In this document: positions 49,276-59,446 of the stretch, one piece after another | Layout of the letters: each line of letters opens with the position of its first letter | Numbering within the stretch: position 1 is the first letter of the stretch | NCBI RefSeq assembly: GCF_000167195.1 | Contig: NZ_AADV02000001.1 | Coordinates: 124,001 to 188,000 of the forward strand | Length of the DNA stretch: 64,000 nt | Direction: 5' to 3' | From: Crocosphaera watsonii WH 8501 | GTDB lineage: Bacteria; Cyanobacteriota; Cyanobacteriia; Cyanobacteriales; Microcystaceae | The notes under the pieces: generated by a model | Told to the model about the DNA's origin: nothing | Seen by the model: only the letters and a program-made list of their open reading frames with translations | Database searches by the model: none | Program-made: the position numbers and the translations under genes

Positions 49276-49958
49276 GGGTTTGCTGAAAAAGTTTCTCCAA
49301 AATTTATGCCACTTTTGACCAAGAATTTTCTGACAAATCAATAAGTTTTAGTACATAAAAATTGTTTAAAGTATAATCAAAATTAATGAAAGGCGGTTTG
49401 ATGAGTTCCCCTGTTCTATTATTAGTAAATAAGGACAAAAAAAGCGACAAAAACTGCCTCAGAAGTTTAGAAAGATTGACAACTAAAAATGTAATAGCAA
49501 TAGATGTAATGGAGGTTTCAGGGAGTTTTGTCATCACGAGATTTAGGCTAAATCTTCGTTTAGCTTGTCCAAACTTTCCCTCAATAGCATTACGGAAGCA
49601 TTCATCGGAGTGGGCTTGTTTCTTTTCTTCTTCACTGACATTTTTCGGAGGTCTTCCTAACTTCGGACCACTGATTCTTATCCCTCTTTCCTTACACCAA
49701 TTTCTGTTTTCCCTAGTTCGATAAATTTTATCTACATGGACGGATTCGGGATAATAGCCAAACGTTTCTTTATACTTTTCTACTTGTTCTTTAAAATGAC
49801 AAGATTCATTGAAGTTTTCCCAACTTATTTTGTATAGAAACACATAGTTATCTACACAGCTTACTGAGAGTTTAGCTCCAAACTCTATTGGTTTTCCTGC
49901 TTTTCTCCTCACTATTGGACGAATATGCGGTTGAGTTAAACTTACAATTCTTTGAGGA
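49276..49958 (-). mobile_element. IS-C copy 2, 3' half, cut by IS-A
   Basis: The right end GGGTTTGCTGAAAAAGTTTC faces TA at 49274-49275. The element reads leftward up to the IS-A junction at 49959. Its missing 5' half is the fragment at 60876-61675; both junctions share TCCTC. Encodes only the C-terminal part of the transposase. Confidence 0.88.
49304..49958 (-). pseudogene. IS-C transposase, C-terminal half
   Basis: The frame is open from near the IS-A junction (AGKPIEFGAKLSVSCVDN) to the normal stop. It holds the later catalytic region (HVDKIYRTRENRNWC, KFGQAKRRF). It cannot act without the N-terminal half. Confidence 0.85.
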
Positions 49959-50093
49959 ATTGGACTTTAGATAAAAAACAATTGTTAGCGTAAATTTTAC
50001 GCTAAACATATCTCCAGAGCTAAAATAGAGAATTAAGGTGATTTTAAAAACTCTCTTTCCATCTTTTTAGGGGATTTTAAATATTAAATAGCT

Positions 50094-50489
50094 TCATTCA
50101 GTTTCGGTTCCAATATAGATATCTAAGTAGCTTTCAGTTAGAGATTGAATGACTCGTTCTAATTCATCAATGAGATTTCTTCTAGTGAGTTTTTCTACAG
50201 CATCAATATGAGCAGAACTTCCGGCTCGTCCTAAATATTTATATTTGGTTTTTTTCTCATGATTAGTGGCCATAGGAAAAATTGATTCAGCAGCCTGTAG
50301 TTTATAATACCAGTAGATTGTTCCCTTTCCATTAACCTGATAACGAATAATATGACAATTAGCTGGTGCTACTTCCCCTTCCCGTTCAATTTTCTTTATT
50401 TTCTGTTTAAGAGAGCGAATTAGACTCTTAATTTGTTTGGCTCTCAGGTGGACATCTTGACTGGTCTTAAGTTCGGAATGTGATGACAT
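50094..50489 (-). CDS. IS-A cargo protein, copy 2, intact
   Basis: 131 residues from the ATG at 50489 (an upstream in-frame ATG at 50507 is possible). Basic N-terminal helix (LRAKQIKSLIRSLKQKIKKI), then APANCHIIRYQVNGKGTIYW with the YWYYK core, then KTKYKYLGR and a helical end (AVEKLTRRNLIDELERVI). The pattern resembles DUF6788-like proteins that often sit beside transposases; the assignment is from memory. It is divergent from the transposase and under the shared palindrome. Confidence 0.7.
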   Translation of the reverse strand: MSSHSELKTSQDVHLRAKQIKSLIRSLKQKIKKIEREGEVAPANCHIIRYQVNGKGTIYWYYKLQAAESIFPMATNHEKKTKYKYLGRAGSSAHIDAVEKLTRRNLIDELERVIQSLTESYLDIYIGTETE

Positions 50490-50568
50490 TAGCCTTAACT
50501 GTAACAAATAACCTCTTTTGATGTTAGCGTATATATTCCGCTAATTTATAAGGTAATAAATTTTAAAA

Positions 50569-52008
50569 ATGACCAAAAATGAAACGGCTACGTCTGTCGA
50601 GGAATTCCTGGTGTGGAGGTCTAACCTCTTCCAAGGACTAAAAGCTAGAAAAGAAACTATTATAGAATTACTCGATGCCCTCTCCAGTAACCAACAAGCT
50701 CACTCAGTCGTTGAATTGTCTCTCAATCCTTTATTTAGAAGAGATTATAACAGTTTATATAGAGGAATTCAAGAGTTTTTACCCACTCAAACTGACCCTA
50801 ATTATGAACAGAGAATTGAGACTTTATTTTCAGCGGTATAGAGAACAATTCCTCCCACTTCAAAACATTATAACTTATTTGGTATTGACACAACTCCCTG
50901 TCCACGACCGTTTGCCGAAACGTTAGCGGATAAAACCTTTATTCATTACCCCAATCCAATTAAGGGAAATAAACCCATTAATATTGGACATTGTTATTCC
51001 GTTGTCTGCGCTTTACCTGACCAAATAGACACAGAAAAAGTCCCTTGGGCTGTCCCCTTATCAGGAGAGCGAGTTCCCTCTAAACATAAAGGAGTAAATC
51101 AAGGCAATCAACAACTAAAAAAAATCTGGCAAAGTTCTTTATTTTCTGATAAATTATCTGTCTTAGTGGCTGATAGTGACTACAGCCAAAAGGATTTTAT
51201 TGGGGAACAAGTTAAGCATGAAGACGTAGTTAATATTACAAGAGTTAGAAGTGACCGAGTTTTTTATCGTCAATTTATTCGGGACCCAAATCAAGCCAAA
51301 ACTTCGGGACATCCCCGTTGGTATGGGGATAAATTTGACCTTAAAGATGACCAAACTTGGACTGAACCTGATGAAGTTCATCATGTTCCCTTTACAACGA
51401 AAAAAGGTCGTCAATTAACAGTGACTATTTCGGGATGGAAACAGATGTTAATGAGAGGAACTAAAAACTATAAAATGAACAATCACCCCTTTACTTTACT
51501 CCAGATTGTTGTCAGAGCTCAAGAAAGAAATAGTATTTGGAAACCTATGTGGCTTATTGTTATTGGTTCTCGGCGCGATGAGTTAAGTTTAGTTGATTGT
51601 TATCAGTGTTATCGACAACGTTATGACATGGAACATCTTTTTCGATTTGGTAAACAAAGATTATTGATGACATCTTATTTAACTCCCGATGTACATCATG
51701 AAGAAAATTGGTTTAAACTAACACTTCTTTCTTATGTAAATTTGTGGGCTGCCAGAAAATTAGCTGTGGTTTTACCCCGTGATTGGGAACAGTATTTGAA
51801 GACTAATAAATCCATCAAAATCACCCCTAGTCTAGTTCAAAGAGACTTTTCAAGAATAATGACGACCTTGGGGACTTTCGCCAAATTTCCCAAACGTCGA
51901 GGTTTTTCTTCCGGACGTATTAAAGGTTACAAAAAAGCCCCACGAACTCGTCATGATGTTATCAAGAAAGGGAGCAAAAAATCAACTGAAAACTTAAAAG
52001 CTCCTTAG
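50569..52008 (+). pseudogene. IS-A transposase, copy 2, stop at codon 91
   Basis: TCG has become TAG directly after FSAV (about 50839). The rest of the frame is otherwise near-identical to copy 1, including D107, D202 and E355 blocks. The element can only be moved in trans. Confidence 0.88.
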
Positions 52009-52137
52009 TTTTCCTCAGAATCTATAGATTAGCCCTATTTGTCAGCCAATTTTATTGACTGATACAGAGCCGATATTTTGGGATTTTAGTTTAGCGTAAA
52101 ATATACGCTAACAAGCTTTTTTTGTCCAAAGTCCAAT

Positions 52138-52926
52138 ACTCTATATAAAGGCAATAACTCAGACAGTCTTTTTCCTCTAAAGTCTAAAAACTCAGTTAAG
52201 CCTCTACTGATGTTAAAGCATAACCAGCAACGTCTGTGTTTACAAGTGGAGCAGATTTTAGTTGAACAAGAACTGGTGATTAAATCTTTGGGTGATACCT
52301 TAACCTTACCTTCTTATATTCAGGGTTACAGTGTCTTAGGAAATGGTGCTTTAACCCTAGTAATTGATCCCATGGCCTTACCTTCTCAACCGCAAAAAAC
52401 CAGTCAAACAGTCCATCCTTTATTAAAAACACTGTCTGGTGAACCACAAAAGAGTGAGCGATCGCCGATGACAACTGTTGCGCAACAGAAGGATTTAAGT
52501 ATCAACCCAGAAAAACCCAGTCTTTTAGGCCACTCTGTTTCGGTGTTAGTGGTGGATGATTCTGTGGTGCAAAGACAAGCTTTGTTGCAAACAATAGAAA
52601 AAGGAGGTTATAAGGTATTGCAAGCAGGAAATGGTCAAGAAGCACTAGCCAAGTTAAATAAGCATCCAGAGATCAAATTGATCATTTGTGATATAGAAAT
52701 GCCTTATATGAATGGTTTTGAATTTTTGAGTCACTGGAAACAAAATGCCAACATTTCTGAAATTCCTGTGATTATGGTGACAACTCGCAGTGGCAAAAAA
52801 CACCGTCAGTTAGCTTTAGCGTTAGGAGCGAAAAGTTACTTGACTAAACCTTGTTCTCACCCAGAACTTTTAGAGACCATTGGGGAATTGATTACCCAAA
52901 ACCAGACCTTGGTTACTCTTAAGTAG
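52138..52926 (+). pseudogene. CheA-type hybrid kinase, C-terminal fragment with receiver
   Basis: The frame is open from the IS-A end. The first part (VEQILVEQELVIKSLGDTLT, GYSVLGNGALTLVIDP) is the CheW-like P5 region at the end of CheA. A linker leads to a receiver domain with VLVVDDSVVQRQALL, the phospho-Asp in LIICDIEMPYMNG and a late SYLTKPC. This matches the large pilus/phototaxis CheA hybrids of cyanobacteria (PixL/HmpE type). The kinase half is missing. A CheW gene follows 25 bp downstream. Confidence 0.8.
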
Positions 52927-52951
52927 TCAAATAAACAAAAAGTAAACTGTA

Positions 52952-53533
52952 ATGGAGACGATAATGGCCATGATCGATCAAACTTTTGAAATTCAAAGAT
53001 TATCTCATACCACCACTCAACCGGATACTTTACGGGTTCTCGTTTTTAGGATTTCAGGAAATTCTTTATCAGATGAATCTGACTATCTTTTTGCTCTTCC
53101 CGTTGAGTCCGTCTTCAAGGTTATCCCTTGTCCTCCTATTAATTGGGCCATGGATACGGGTCTTGGTATGACTGATGTAGGTTCAGAAAATGTGACCACT
53201 TTGGATTTATATCAGCAGTTTTTTTCTAGAGACTCGAATAAGCTTGAGAATGCCAATGTTTCGACAGTTTCTAATGGTCATAAATTTCTTCTTTTACTCA
53301 AAACTAACACTGAAGAAAAATATGGTATTCCTGTTGCCGGACTTCCTATTCTTAGTAATATTCCCTTGGCAACCATTCGTCCCGTATCCTTATCCTATCG
53401 TCAGGTGGCTAAAATTGATTTTGCCAGCCACATGGCTATACTACCTCAAGCAGAAAACAAAAAGCCTATTAAGATATTTCTTCTGGGGATGAGTGATATT
53501 ATAGAAGACCAATTAATGAAAAATAATCCATAA
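52952..53533 (+). CDS. CheW-like adaptor protein
   Basis: 193 residues. The CheW fold is seen in YLFALPVESVFKVIPCPPIN, then NVTTLDLYQQFF and YGIPVAGLPILSNIPLATIR. It should couple a chemoreceptor to the CheA-type kinase for pilus-based phototaxis or taxis (PixI/HmpC-like). The upstream CheA-type gene is truncated. An ATG at 52964 (MAMIDQ) or later is also possible. Confidence 0.8.
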   Translation: METIMAMIDQTFEIQRLSHTTTQPDTLRVLVFRISGNSLSDESDYLFALPVESVFKVIPCPPINWAMDTGLGMTDVGSENVTTLDLYQQFFSRDSNKLENANVSTVSNGHKFLLLLKTNTEEKYGIPVAGLPILSNIPLATIRPVSLSYRQVAKIDFASHMAILPQAENKKPIKIFLLGMSDIIEDQLMKNNP

Positions 53534-53828
53534 TATCAAATCTGCTGATATAGCAGTCGGAAATGATATGTGAGGAGGGAGAATATATCAGGACTTTAAT
53601 AATGGATAATTACCTCCCCCTAAAAGGGAAGAAGACCCTCGAAAAATGAATAATTTTGTCTTTTTTATCCTTTAAAGGAGAGCTTTTTAACAGAATTATA
53701 CCCCGTCGTTAACCACGTGGTCTATGTCAATTATTCTGATACAGTTAATTGATAAATAGGGATGGTTTTGCTATGTACAATAGAAGATTTAATCCAGGCT
53801 TTGGCTTTTAATCTACCCAGGAAATAAA
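53534..53828. other. Intergenic region with short leader-like frame
   Basis: No gene is clear. A 12-codon frame at 53774 (ATGTACAATAGAAG...) precedes a second ATGTACAATTACAG at 53829; the repeated start is noted but its meaning is unknown. A CATATATCAGGACTTTAATAATGG piece belongs to the spacer-repeat family of 32762. Confidence 0.3.
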
Positions 53829-54220
53829 ATGTACAATTACAGTTATTCGAGAAACAAGAGCAATATTTATAGGGATAAGTCTGTTCAGTGTGGTTGTCAT
53901 CCAATAGAAAGTCAAAGAAGATTAGAGATTTGTATTAACAGCTTCATAGATGAACTTAATTTCTATAACTTTGACCTAGTTATATCGTTATTTAAAAAAG
54001 TCAGTGAAGATAATTCTCTGCAAGTAGATTATATTGATCAATCTAGTTATAACCTTATTGTTAATGGCTCTGATCAAGAATTAATAAAACTAGAAAAATT
54101 ATTCACTTCTGGAGATTTAGAGGAATTCCTAAAAAATATAAAAACTGAATATTTTTCTCAAGTTATAATTGAGAGTGTTCGCTTCAGAGAAGATATAGAA
54201 GTTATCAAAAAATGTCAGTT
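53829..54220 (+). pseudogene. Uncharacterised protein, truncated by IS-G
   Basis: About 130 codons, N-terminus rich in Tyr, Ser and Arg (MYNYSYSRNKSNIYRDK), then an alpha-helical body with a CxC pair (QCGCHP). I do not recognise it. The stop TAG at 54222-54224 is created by the IS-G end (ATAGG), so the real C-terminus is lost. It follows the CheW gene by 295 bp on the same strand and could belong to its operon. Confidence 0.45.
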
Positions 54221-55487
54221 ATAGGAGTTACGCATTGACAGATGGTTTACAATGTGCATAGTCCAAACAGAGAAAGCGATCGCTGTTAACAAAAAGCAAA
54301 AAACTGATAAAATAGAGAGGATTATAAGAACTGGAGGTAGATATCCGAACTATAACGAAGAAATCAACGGCTAAATGTCATTTAGAACTCTATACTTACT
54401 ATTTAATTGCTGAATCCAAATATTCGGGTTGTAATCGTTTATCCGAGATATTTGAGGATTTATCTCATGATAGTGTTAACCGTTTTTTATTAAGAGAAAG
54501 CTATAAACCTGTTGATTTATTCAATGAATTTAAACAGCACATTGAACTGAGTGGGGGAACCTTAAGTATTGATGATACAGTCATTGAAAAACTTTATAGT
54601 AATCCTAAATTAAGTAAATTTATTGGTTATTTCTGGTCAGGAAATAAACATAAAACTATCAAAGGAATTAATTTAGTTACTTTATTATATACTGACCCTA
54701 ATGGAATTTCAGTCCCTCTAAATTATCGACTTTATGATAAAGAAGATAATCTGTCTAAAAATGATTATTTTCGGATGATGCTATCGGAAGTTTTAGCTTG
54801 GGGACTGAGGCCAATTTATGTAACTGGTGATAGTTGGTATTCATCTAAAGAGAACCTTAAATTTTTGAAAAAACAAGAATTAGGTTTCATGATAGGAATA
54901 GCTAAAAATCGACAAGTATCAATCGTTAAAGGACAATATCAATCCGTTGAAAGCTTAGAAATAGGGGAAAATGGGACAATTGTTTACTTAAAAGAGTTTG
55001 GCGAAGTTAAAGTATTTAAGAAACATTTCAAAAACGGGATGCTTCGTTTTTATATTTTATTTGACAAAGAAAATAAAGACTTAAGAGAAACAGATAAAAC
55101 TCTATTTACTTTGTTGAAAACAACTCATTGGATTATTGAATGTTACCATCGTGCGCTCAAACAATTATGTGGTATCAATAAATTTATAGTCAGAAAATCA
55201 GAAGCTATATTGACCCATTTCTTTATTTCTTTACGGGCTTTTATTAAACTTGAAATTAATGAGAGCTAATGAGTTAATTGATAATTGGTATCAACTCCAA
55301 AGAGAATTGTCTATTGAAGTTAATCGGAATTTTATTTTAGAGCAAATAAATTTGAAATTATCAGCCTAATTTATAGATTAGTTATTGTTATTATTACGTC
55401 AATTTTAATGACTCTAATAATTAGCGATCGTTGTCTCTCTTTAAAGCTACTCATATTTAAGTTAATTTGTCAATGCGTAACTCCTAT
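54221..55487 (+). mobile_element. IS-G, IS701-like, 1,267 bp
   Basis: The ends ATAGGAGTTACGCATTGACA are perfect inverted repeats. It lies between a truncated unknown gene and the 3' end of a leftward helicase gene. No direct repeat is seen at the flanks. Confidence 0.85.
54328..55369 (+). pseudogene. IS-G transposase (IS701-like), start and frame damage
   Basis: The frame is open from 54328 without ATG, GTG or TTG before 54775, though the text from 54343 (IRTITKKSTAKCHLELYTYY) is clearly the normal N-terminus; a GTA or ATC lies where a start is expected, after GGAGG. The core has SGGTLSIDDTVIEK (first Asp), VTGDSWYSSKENL (second Asp) and THWIIECYHRALKQ (Glu). A frameshift near 55260 moves the tail (ANELIDNWYQLQRELSIEVN) to another frame that ends at 55369. 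Confidence 0.8.
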
Positions 55488-56237
55488 CATCTTCAAGGGT
55501 TTCATCTTCAACGGTTTTATCTTCAAGGGTTTGATCTTCAAGGGTTTCATCTTCAACAGTTTTATCTTCAACGGTTTCATCAATATGAGTCAGAGGAGTA
55601 TCAGTTTCAGCAACGGTGATCTCTTCTTCAGTGACAACCCCATGAGAATGACGTTTAGTTTTAGTTTTTTTGGTATCTTCAACCCCATCAAGAGTCCAAA
55701 TACGCTCACGAGTAGGCAGACCATGAATAGCCCAATTTTTAGTATGGTCTAAAATAACAGCATAATCCTTATCTTCTGTTGGTCTTAAAACCCTGCCAAC
55801 CATTTGTAACCATTTAGTTAAAGATTTAGTGGGTTTAGCCACCTGTACTGCTTCAAGTGCGGGAATATCTAACCCCTCATCAAATAACTGGCAATTAGTA
55901 AGAACTAAAATTTTTCCCTGTCTAAATTGCTCAAGAATCTCTTGACGTTCTTGGCTGGGGGTAGTGCCATCAAGATGACGTGCCGGAATACCAGCTTGAT
56001 TATAACGAGCAGCAATCATCATTGAATGGTCAACATTAATAGCAAAAACGAGACAGCGTTTCCCCTTAGCCTGTTCTAAATAGGATTCAATTAACTGACC
56101 GGATAACTGAATCAAATTATTAGCATTTTCCAAACCCTTAACAGAAAAATCCCCTTGTGCCATTCGTACCCCTTTAGTAGACATAGGGTTAGGGTCAGCA
56201 TAAAGACGAAAACGGCTTAAATATTTCTGTTTAATTA
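55488..56237 (-). pseudogene. Superfamily II helicase, C-terminal part
   Basis: Open from the IS-C end. Residues include GDFSVKGLEN, then CLVFAINVDHS, motif V in LVLTNCQLFDEGLDIPAL and motif VI in MVGRVLRPTEDKDYAVI. This is the RecA-2 domain of a DEAD/DEAH helicase of the type found in restriction or DNA-repair proteins. The tail is a low-complexity TVED/TLED repeat, and the last residues are from the IS-G end. The ATPase half with the P-loop is missing. Confidence 0.8.
55492..55581 (-). repeat. 15-bp tandem coding repeats
   Basis: Six tandem units of 15 bp (TTCAAGGGTTTCATC type) encode T-V/L-E-D-K/E/Q pentapeptides in the helicase tail. The acidic repeat is expandable by slippage. Confidence 0.85.
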
Positions 56238-57928
56238 GGGTTTGCTGAAAAAGTTTCTCCAAAATTTATGCCACTTTTGACCAAGAATTTTCTGACAAAT
56301 CAATAAGTTTTAGTACATAAAAATTGTTTAAAGTATAATCAAAATTAATGAAAGGCGGTTTGATGAGTTCCCTTGTTCTATTATTAGTAAATAAGGACAA
56401 AAAAAGCGACAAAAACTGCCTCGGAAGTTTAGAAAGATTGACAACTAAAAATGTAATAGCAATAGATGTAATGGAGGTTTCAGGGAGTTTTGTCATCACG
56501 AGATTTAGGCTAAATCTTCGTTTAGCTTGTCCAAACTTTCCCTCAATAGCATTACGGAAGCATTCATCGGAGTGGGCTTGTTTCTTTTCTTCTTCACTGA
56601 CATTTTTCGGAGGTCTTCCTAACTTCGGACCACTGATTCTTATCCCTCTTTCCTTACACCAATTTCTGTTTTCCCTAGTTCGATAAATTTTATCTACATG
56701 GACGGATTCGGGATAATAGCCAAACGTTTCTTTATACTTTTCTACTTGTTCTTTTAAATGACAAGATTCATTGAAGTTTTCCCAAATTATTTTGTCTAGA
56801 AACACATAGTTATCTACACAGCTTACTGAGAGTTTAGCTCCAAACTCTATTGGTTTTCCTGCTTTTCCCCTCACTATTGGACGAATATGCGGTTGAGTTA
56901 AACTTACAATTCTTTGAGGAACACTCTGGGTCTTATTCTCCCACATTGACTGTTGTTGTTCATAAACTTTTTTGATAGTCTCTAGACAATTTTTCTGTCT
57001 TTTACTCAGATTTTCCAGGGAAGCCCCAGCTTGAATTAAGTCTTCTATATTTCCTAAATTTTTCTTAAGGTATTTTAACTGTTTCCCGATAGCTTTTCTT
57101 CTTTCTTGATAAGATACTTTTCGTTTTTTAGCTACTTTTAAGTATTCCTTTCTAGCAATTTTTCTAGAAGTTCTCGGCTTTTTTCTCAATTTTACTCTTA
57201 ATGGTTTATAAAGATTATCTATTATTCTTTCTGTCTCAATTCTGGCTTGATTTAATATGCCTAAATCCGTTGGGTATTTGATGTCTGCTGGCGCACAAGT
57301 CGCATCTAAAATTAGTTTACCTTTATTTTTTATTTTTTCTCTTTTTTCTTGGAGACAATCCTTTTTTTTTACTTCTTTATCACTCTTGTCTATTTCTCTT
57401 TTTACTATTTTTTTATTGATTTTGTTTATCAATTCTCCATCAATTCTTTTCCTAAAATGAACTAGCATTGAAGATTCCAGTGGTGGCTCTTGTTGATAAC
57501 AATTTAAACCTATAAAGTATTGTAGATAGGGATTTTCTCTAATCTGTTCTATAGTTTCTCTATCACTTGTCCCTAATTTTTCCTTAATAATTAATGTCCC
57601 TAATGCCATTCTAAATAGTTTGGCTGGCGCACCTTTTTCTGCTGAAAAAAGTTTAGCATATTCTTCCTCAAAATCATCCCAAGGTATCAACTCTGCCATG
57701 ATTACCCAACGATTATTGGGGGACAATTTGCCCTCGAAAGGTAATTCAAATTTTTCTGGGGGCGGTAAAGGTTGCTCCTCTTTTCGATACATTTGTTCTT
57801 GACCAACAACTGGGAGGTGTTTCTACCAATTATAGCGGTTTGTAGCCGACAAAGCTGATCTTTTTTGCGATCGCGAATATGGGTGTAACCTTTTAAAGAA
57901 TAGGGTTTTGCTTTTATTCAGCAAACCC
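56238..57928 (-). mobile_element. IS-C copy 3, complete
   Basis: 1,691 bp between TA pairs (56236-56237, 57929-57930). The flanks are TTAATTA at left and TAATTAG at right, so a TAATTA match exists, but the left is the helicase gene and the right is IS-D, so they may agree only by chance. It is the only IS-C with an intact transposase. Confidence 0.88.
56266..57792 (-). CDS. IS-C transposase (IS5/IS1182-type), intact
   Basis: 508 residues in one frame. The N-terminal DUF772-like domain (LSPNNRWVIMAELIPWDDFE) is followed by the first Asp in LILDATCAPADIKYPTD, a basic coiled insertion (residues 210-300), the second acidic site in SVHVDKIYRTRENRNW, and KFGQAKRRF near the final Glu in AIEGKFGQ. 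In this window it alone could mobilise the broken copies at 46514, 49276 and 60876 in trans. The family name is from recalled similarity. Confidence 0.85.
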   Translation of the reverse strand: MYRKEEQPLPPPEKFELPFEGKLSPNNRWVIMAELIPWDDFEEEYAKLFSAEKGAPAKLFRMALGTLIIKEKLGTSDRETIEQIRENPYLQYFIGLNCYQQEPPLESSMLVHFRKRIDGELINKINKKIVKREIDKSDKEVKKKDCLQEKREKIKNKGKLILDATCAPADIKYPTDLGILNQARIETERIIDNLYKPLRVKLRKKPRTSRKIARKEYLKVAKKRKVSYQERRKAIGKQLKYLKKNLGNIEDLIQAGASLENLSKRQKNCLETIKKVYEQQQSMWENKTQSVPQRIVSLTQPHIRPIVRGKAGKPIEFGAKLSVSCVDNYVFLDKIIWENFNESCHLKEQVEKYKETFGYYPESVHVDKIYRTRENRNWCKERGIRISGPKLGRPPKNVSEEEKKQAHSDECFRNAIEGKFGQAKRRFSLNLVMTKLPETSITSIAITFLVVNLSKLPRQFLSLFLSLFTNNRTRELIKPPFINFDYTLNNFYVLKLIDLSENSWSKVA

Positions 57929-58590
57929 TAATTAGTCCGATAATTCTTTGTAATTCGTCTAAGGCTCCATCGGCTGGATCTACATTAGATGAACGAAGTT
58001 TAGCAACTAATAAATGATGCCCACAGAAAATATATAAAGGAGCATAACATACTCCGTGATAATAACTATTAAAAAATGCCCCTTCTTTATTACCATGTAC
58101 TTGGTCATCCGTGACATCCATATCTAATATAATACTTAAGGGAGGTTTTTTATAAGACTCTAAAAAAAATTCGACAAAAGATTTTTCAATGGCTTCAAAG
58201 TTGGGTTCTATTTTATGATAACGACTCGTTTTTTGGTCGAGAATAGTCTCAGGACAATATTCCAATCTATTAATTGTACTTTTTCCAGCTAACCATCCCT
58301 TTTTATCTTCAAGTTCATTAAGCTTTTCTAAAGCGATCTTAAGGGCAGGATCGTGACGTAATTTATCATGGTCATTGACATCTTCATAGCCTAAAATAAT
58401 TCCATAAAGCCTTTGTGCTAATAACTCATGAACGGAATGATCTACATAAGATTGATGACGATGATCTTGAAAACAGTTACCAAACTTCTCCGTAATTCCC
58501 AGTTTTTTATCCAACTCAGCTATCCAGACAATCCCCGCATCTGAAGTGATTAGTCCCCCATCAAAATTAGCGATTATTTCTTTTCCTTTG
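57929..58590 (-). pseudogene. IS-D transposase, N-terminal piece without start
   Basis: Open from near KGKEIIANFDGGLITSDAG to the IS-C junction at LQRIIGLIR. It has eight A in the run that has nine in copy 1, so the frame is correct here (FVEFFLESYKKPPL). The start and the C-terminal catalytic region are missing. Confidence 0.85.
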
Positions 58591-58678
58591 GTTGGGGAAA
58601 TCTGCGATCGCTCTGTTCAAACCCACTTCCTGTAAGGCTTCTGTGTTTGGCGATCGCAGATTTTGTGAGAAATTCGGG
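57929..58678 (-). mobile_element. IS-D copy 2, partial with internal deletion
   Basis: The outer end GAGAAATTCGGG at 58678 is intact. Between 58589 and 58590 about 225 bp found in the complete copy (28965-29190) are missing, including the transposase start. The other side is cut by IS-C copy 3, so the 3' part of the element is absent. Confidence 0.85.
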
Positions 58679-59263
58679 TAAAAGCAGTCTGTGATCGGAA
58701 CCAAGAAAGAGCAGAAAAATTAGTCAAACAGAAAAATATCAATATTTATAATGACTTAACAACCTTATTGACCGCAGAAAACTTAGATGTGGTTATCATC
58801 TTGACCCCCCCTGAATTCCATTGTGTAATGGCTTGTCAAGCTATGGATGCAGGATGTGATGTTCTCATTGAAAAACCTTTTACCTATAGCTTAGCAGAGG
58901 CTGATCAAGTCATTGCTAAACAAAAAGAAACAGGGCGGAGATTTTCTGTGATTCATAACGAACTTTTTAAACCGACAGTCACAGAACTAAAAACAAGAGT
59001 CATGAGTGGGGAAATTGGCAAAATTTGCTCAGTTCGTTTTTTTAGTGGACGACGTAATCAAACCTTTATTCCTGAACCATGGTACTTTCAAACTTATGGT
59101 GGTAGAGTGGGGGAAACCTTACCCCATGCACTTTATCAGTTAATTGAGTATTTTGATGATCTAGTTGTTGAGTATGTTCGAGCCAGAAAATTAGGACATT
59201 GTATTATTCCTGATGTAGCTAAATCTGTAGATGTTAAATACGATGAACTATTTGTTGAATTTA
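58679..59263 (+). pseudogene. Gfo/Idh/MocA oxidoreductase, interior fragment
   Basis: About 195 codons, open from the IS-D end. The N-terminal Rossmann part lacks its GxGxxG but continues VKAVCDRNQERAEKL, then DVVIILTPPEFHCVMACQAM and the EKP motif VLIEKPFTYS, then the start of the C-terminal domain with GGRVGETLPHALYQLIEYF (substrate His). IS-B cuts it after ELFVEF. It is a sugar-type NAD(P) dehydrogenase family member; the substrate is unknown. Confidence 0.82.
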
Positions 59264-59446
59264 GGTGATTTCCGAGAAAGCTTTTCCCATAGGGGGTAAT
59301 CGCTTGGACTAAAGGCTTTCAAGAAATAAAAGGAACAGAGAGTTAGCGGATCTTGGTACACAACTTTAAAATTTCATAATTGGCTTGTCTGAAAAAACAG
59401 AAGAAATAGATTAAAATGAAGAGGTAAAAAGATTAGAGAGAGTAAA

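Larger units (their letters stand above)
49959..52137 (+). mobile_element. IS-A copy 2
   Basis: 2,179 bp, ends as in copy 1. It lies between IS-C (left) and a CheA-like gene (right). The flanking bases do not match as a duplication; the left-flank TCCTC matches instead the left flank of IS-A copy 3, which points to inversion by recombination between the two copies. Confidence 0.9.

Noticed and set aside
56236-57935. TAATTA at both sides of IS-C copy 3 as a 6-bp target duplication
   Set aside because: Other IS-C copies duplicate only TA, and the two flanks belong to different genes, so the extra bases may match by chance.
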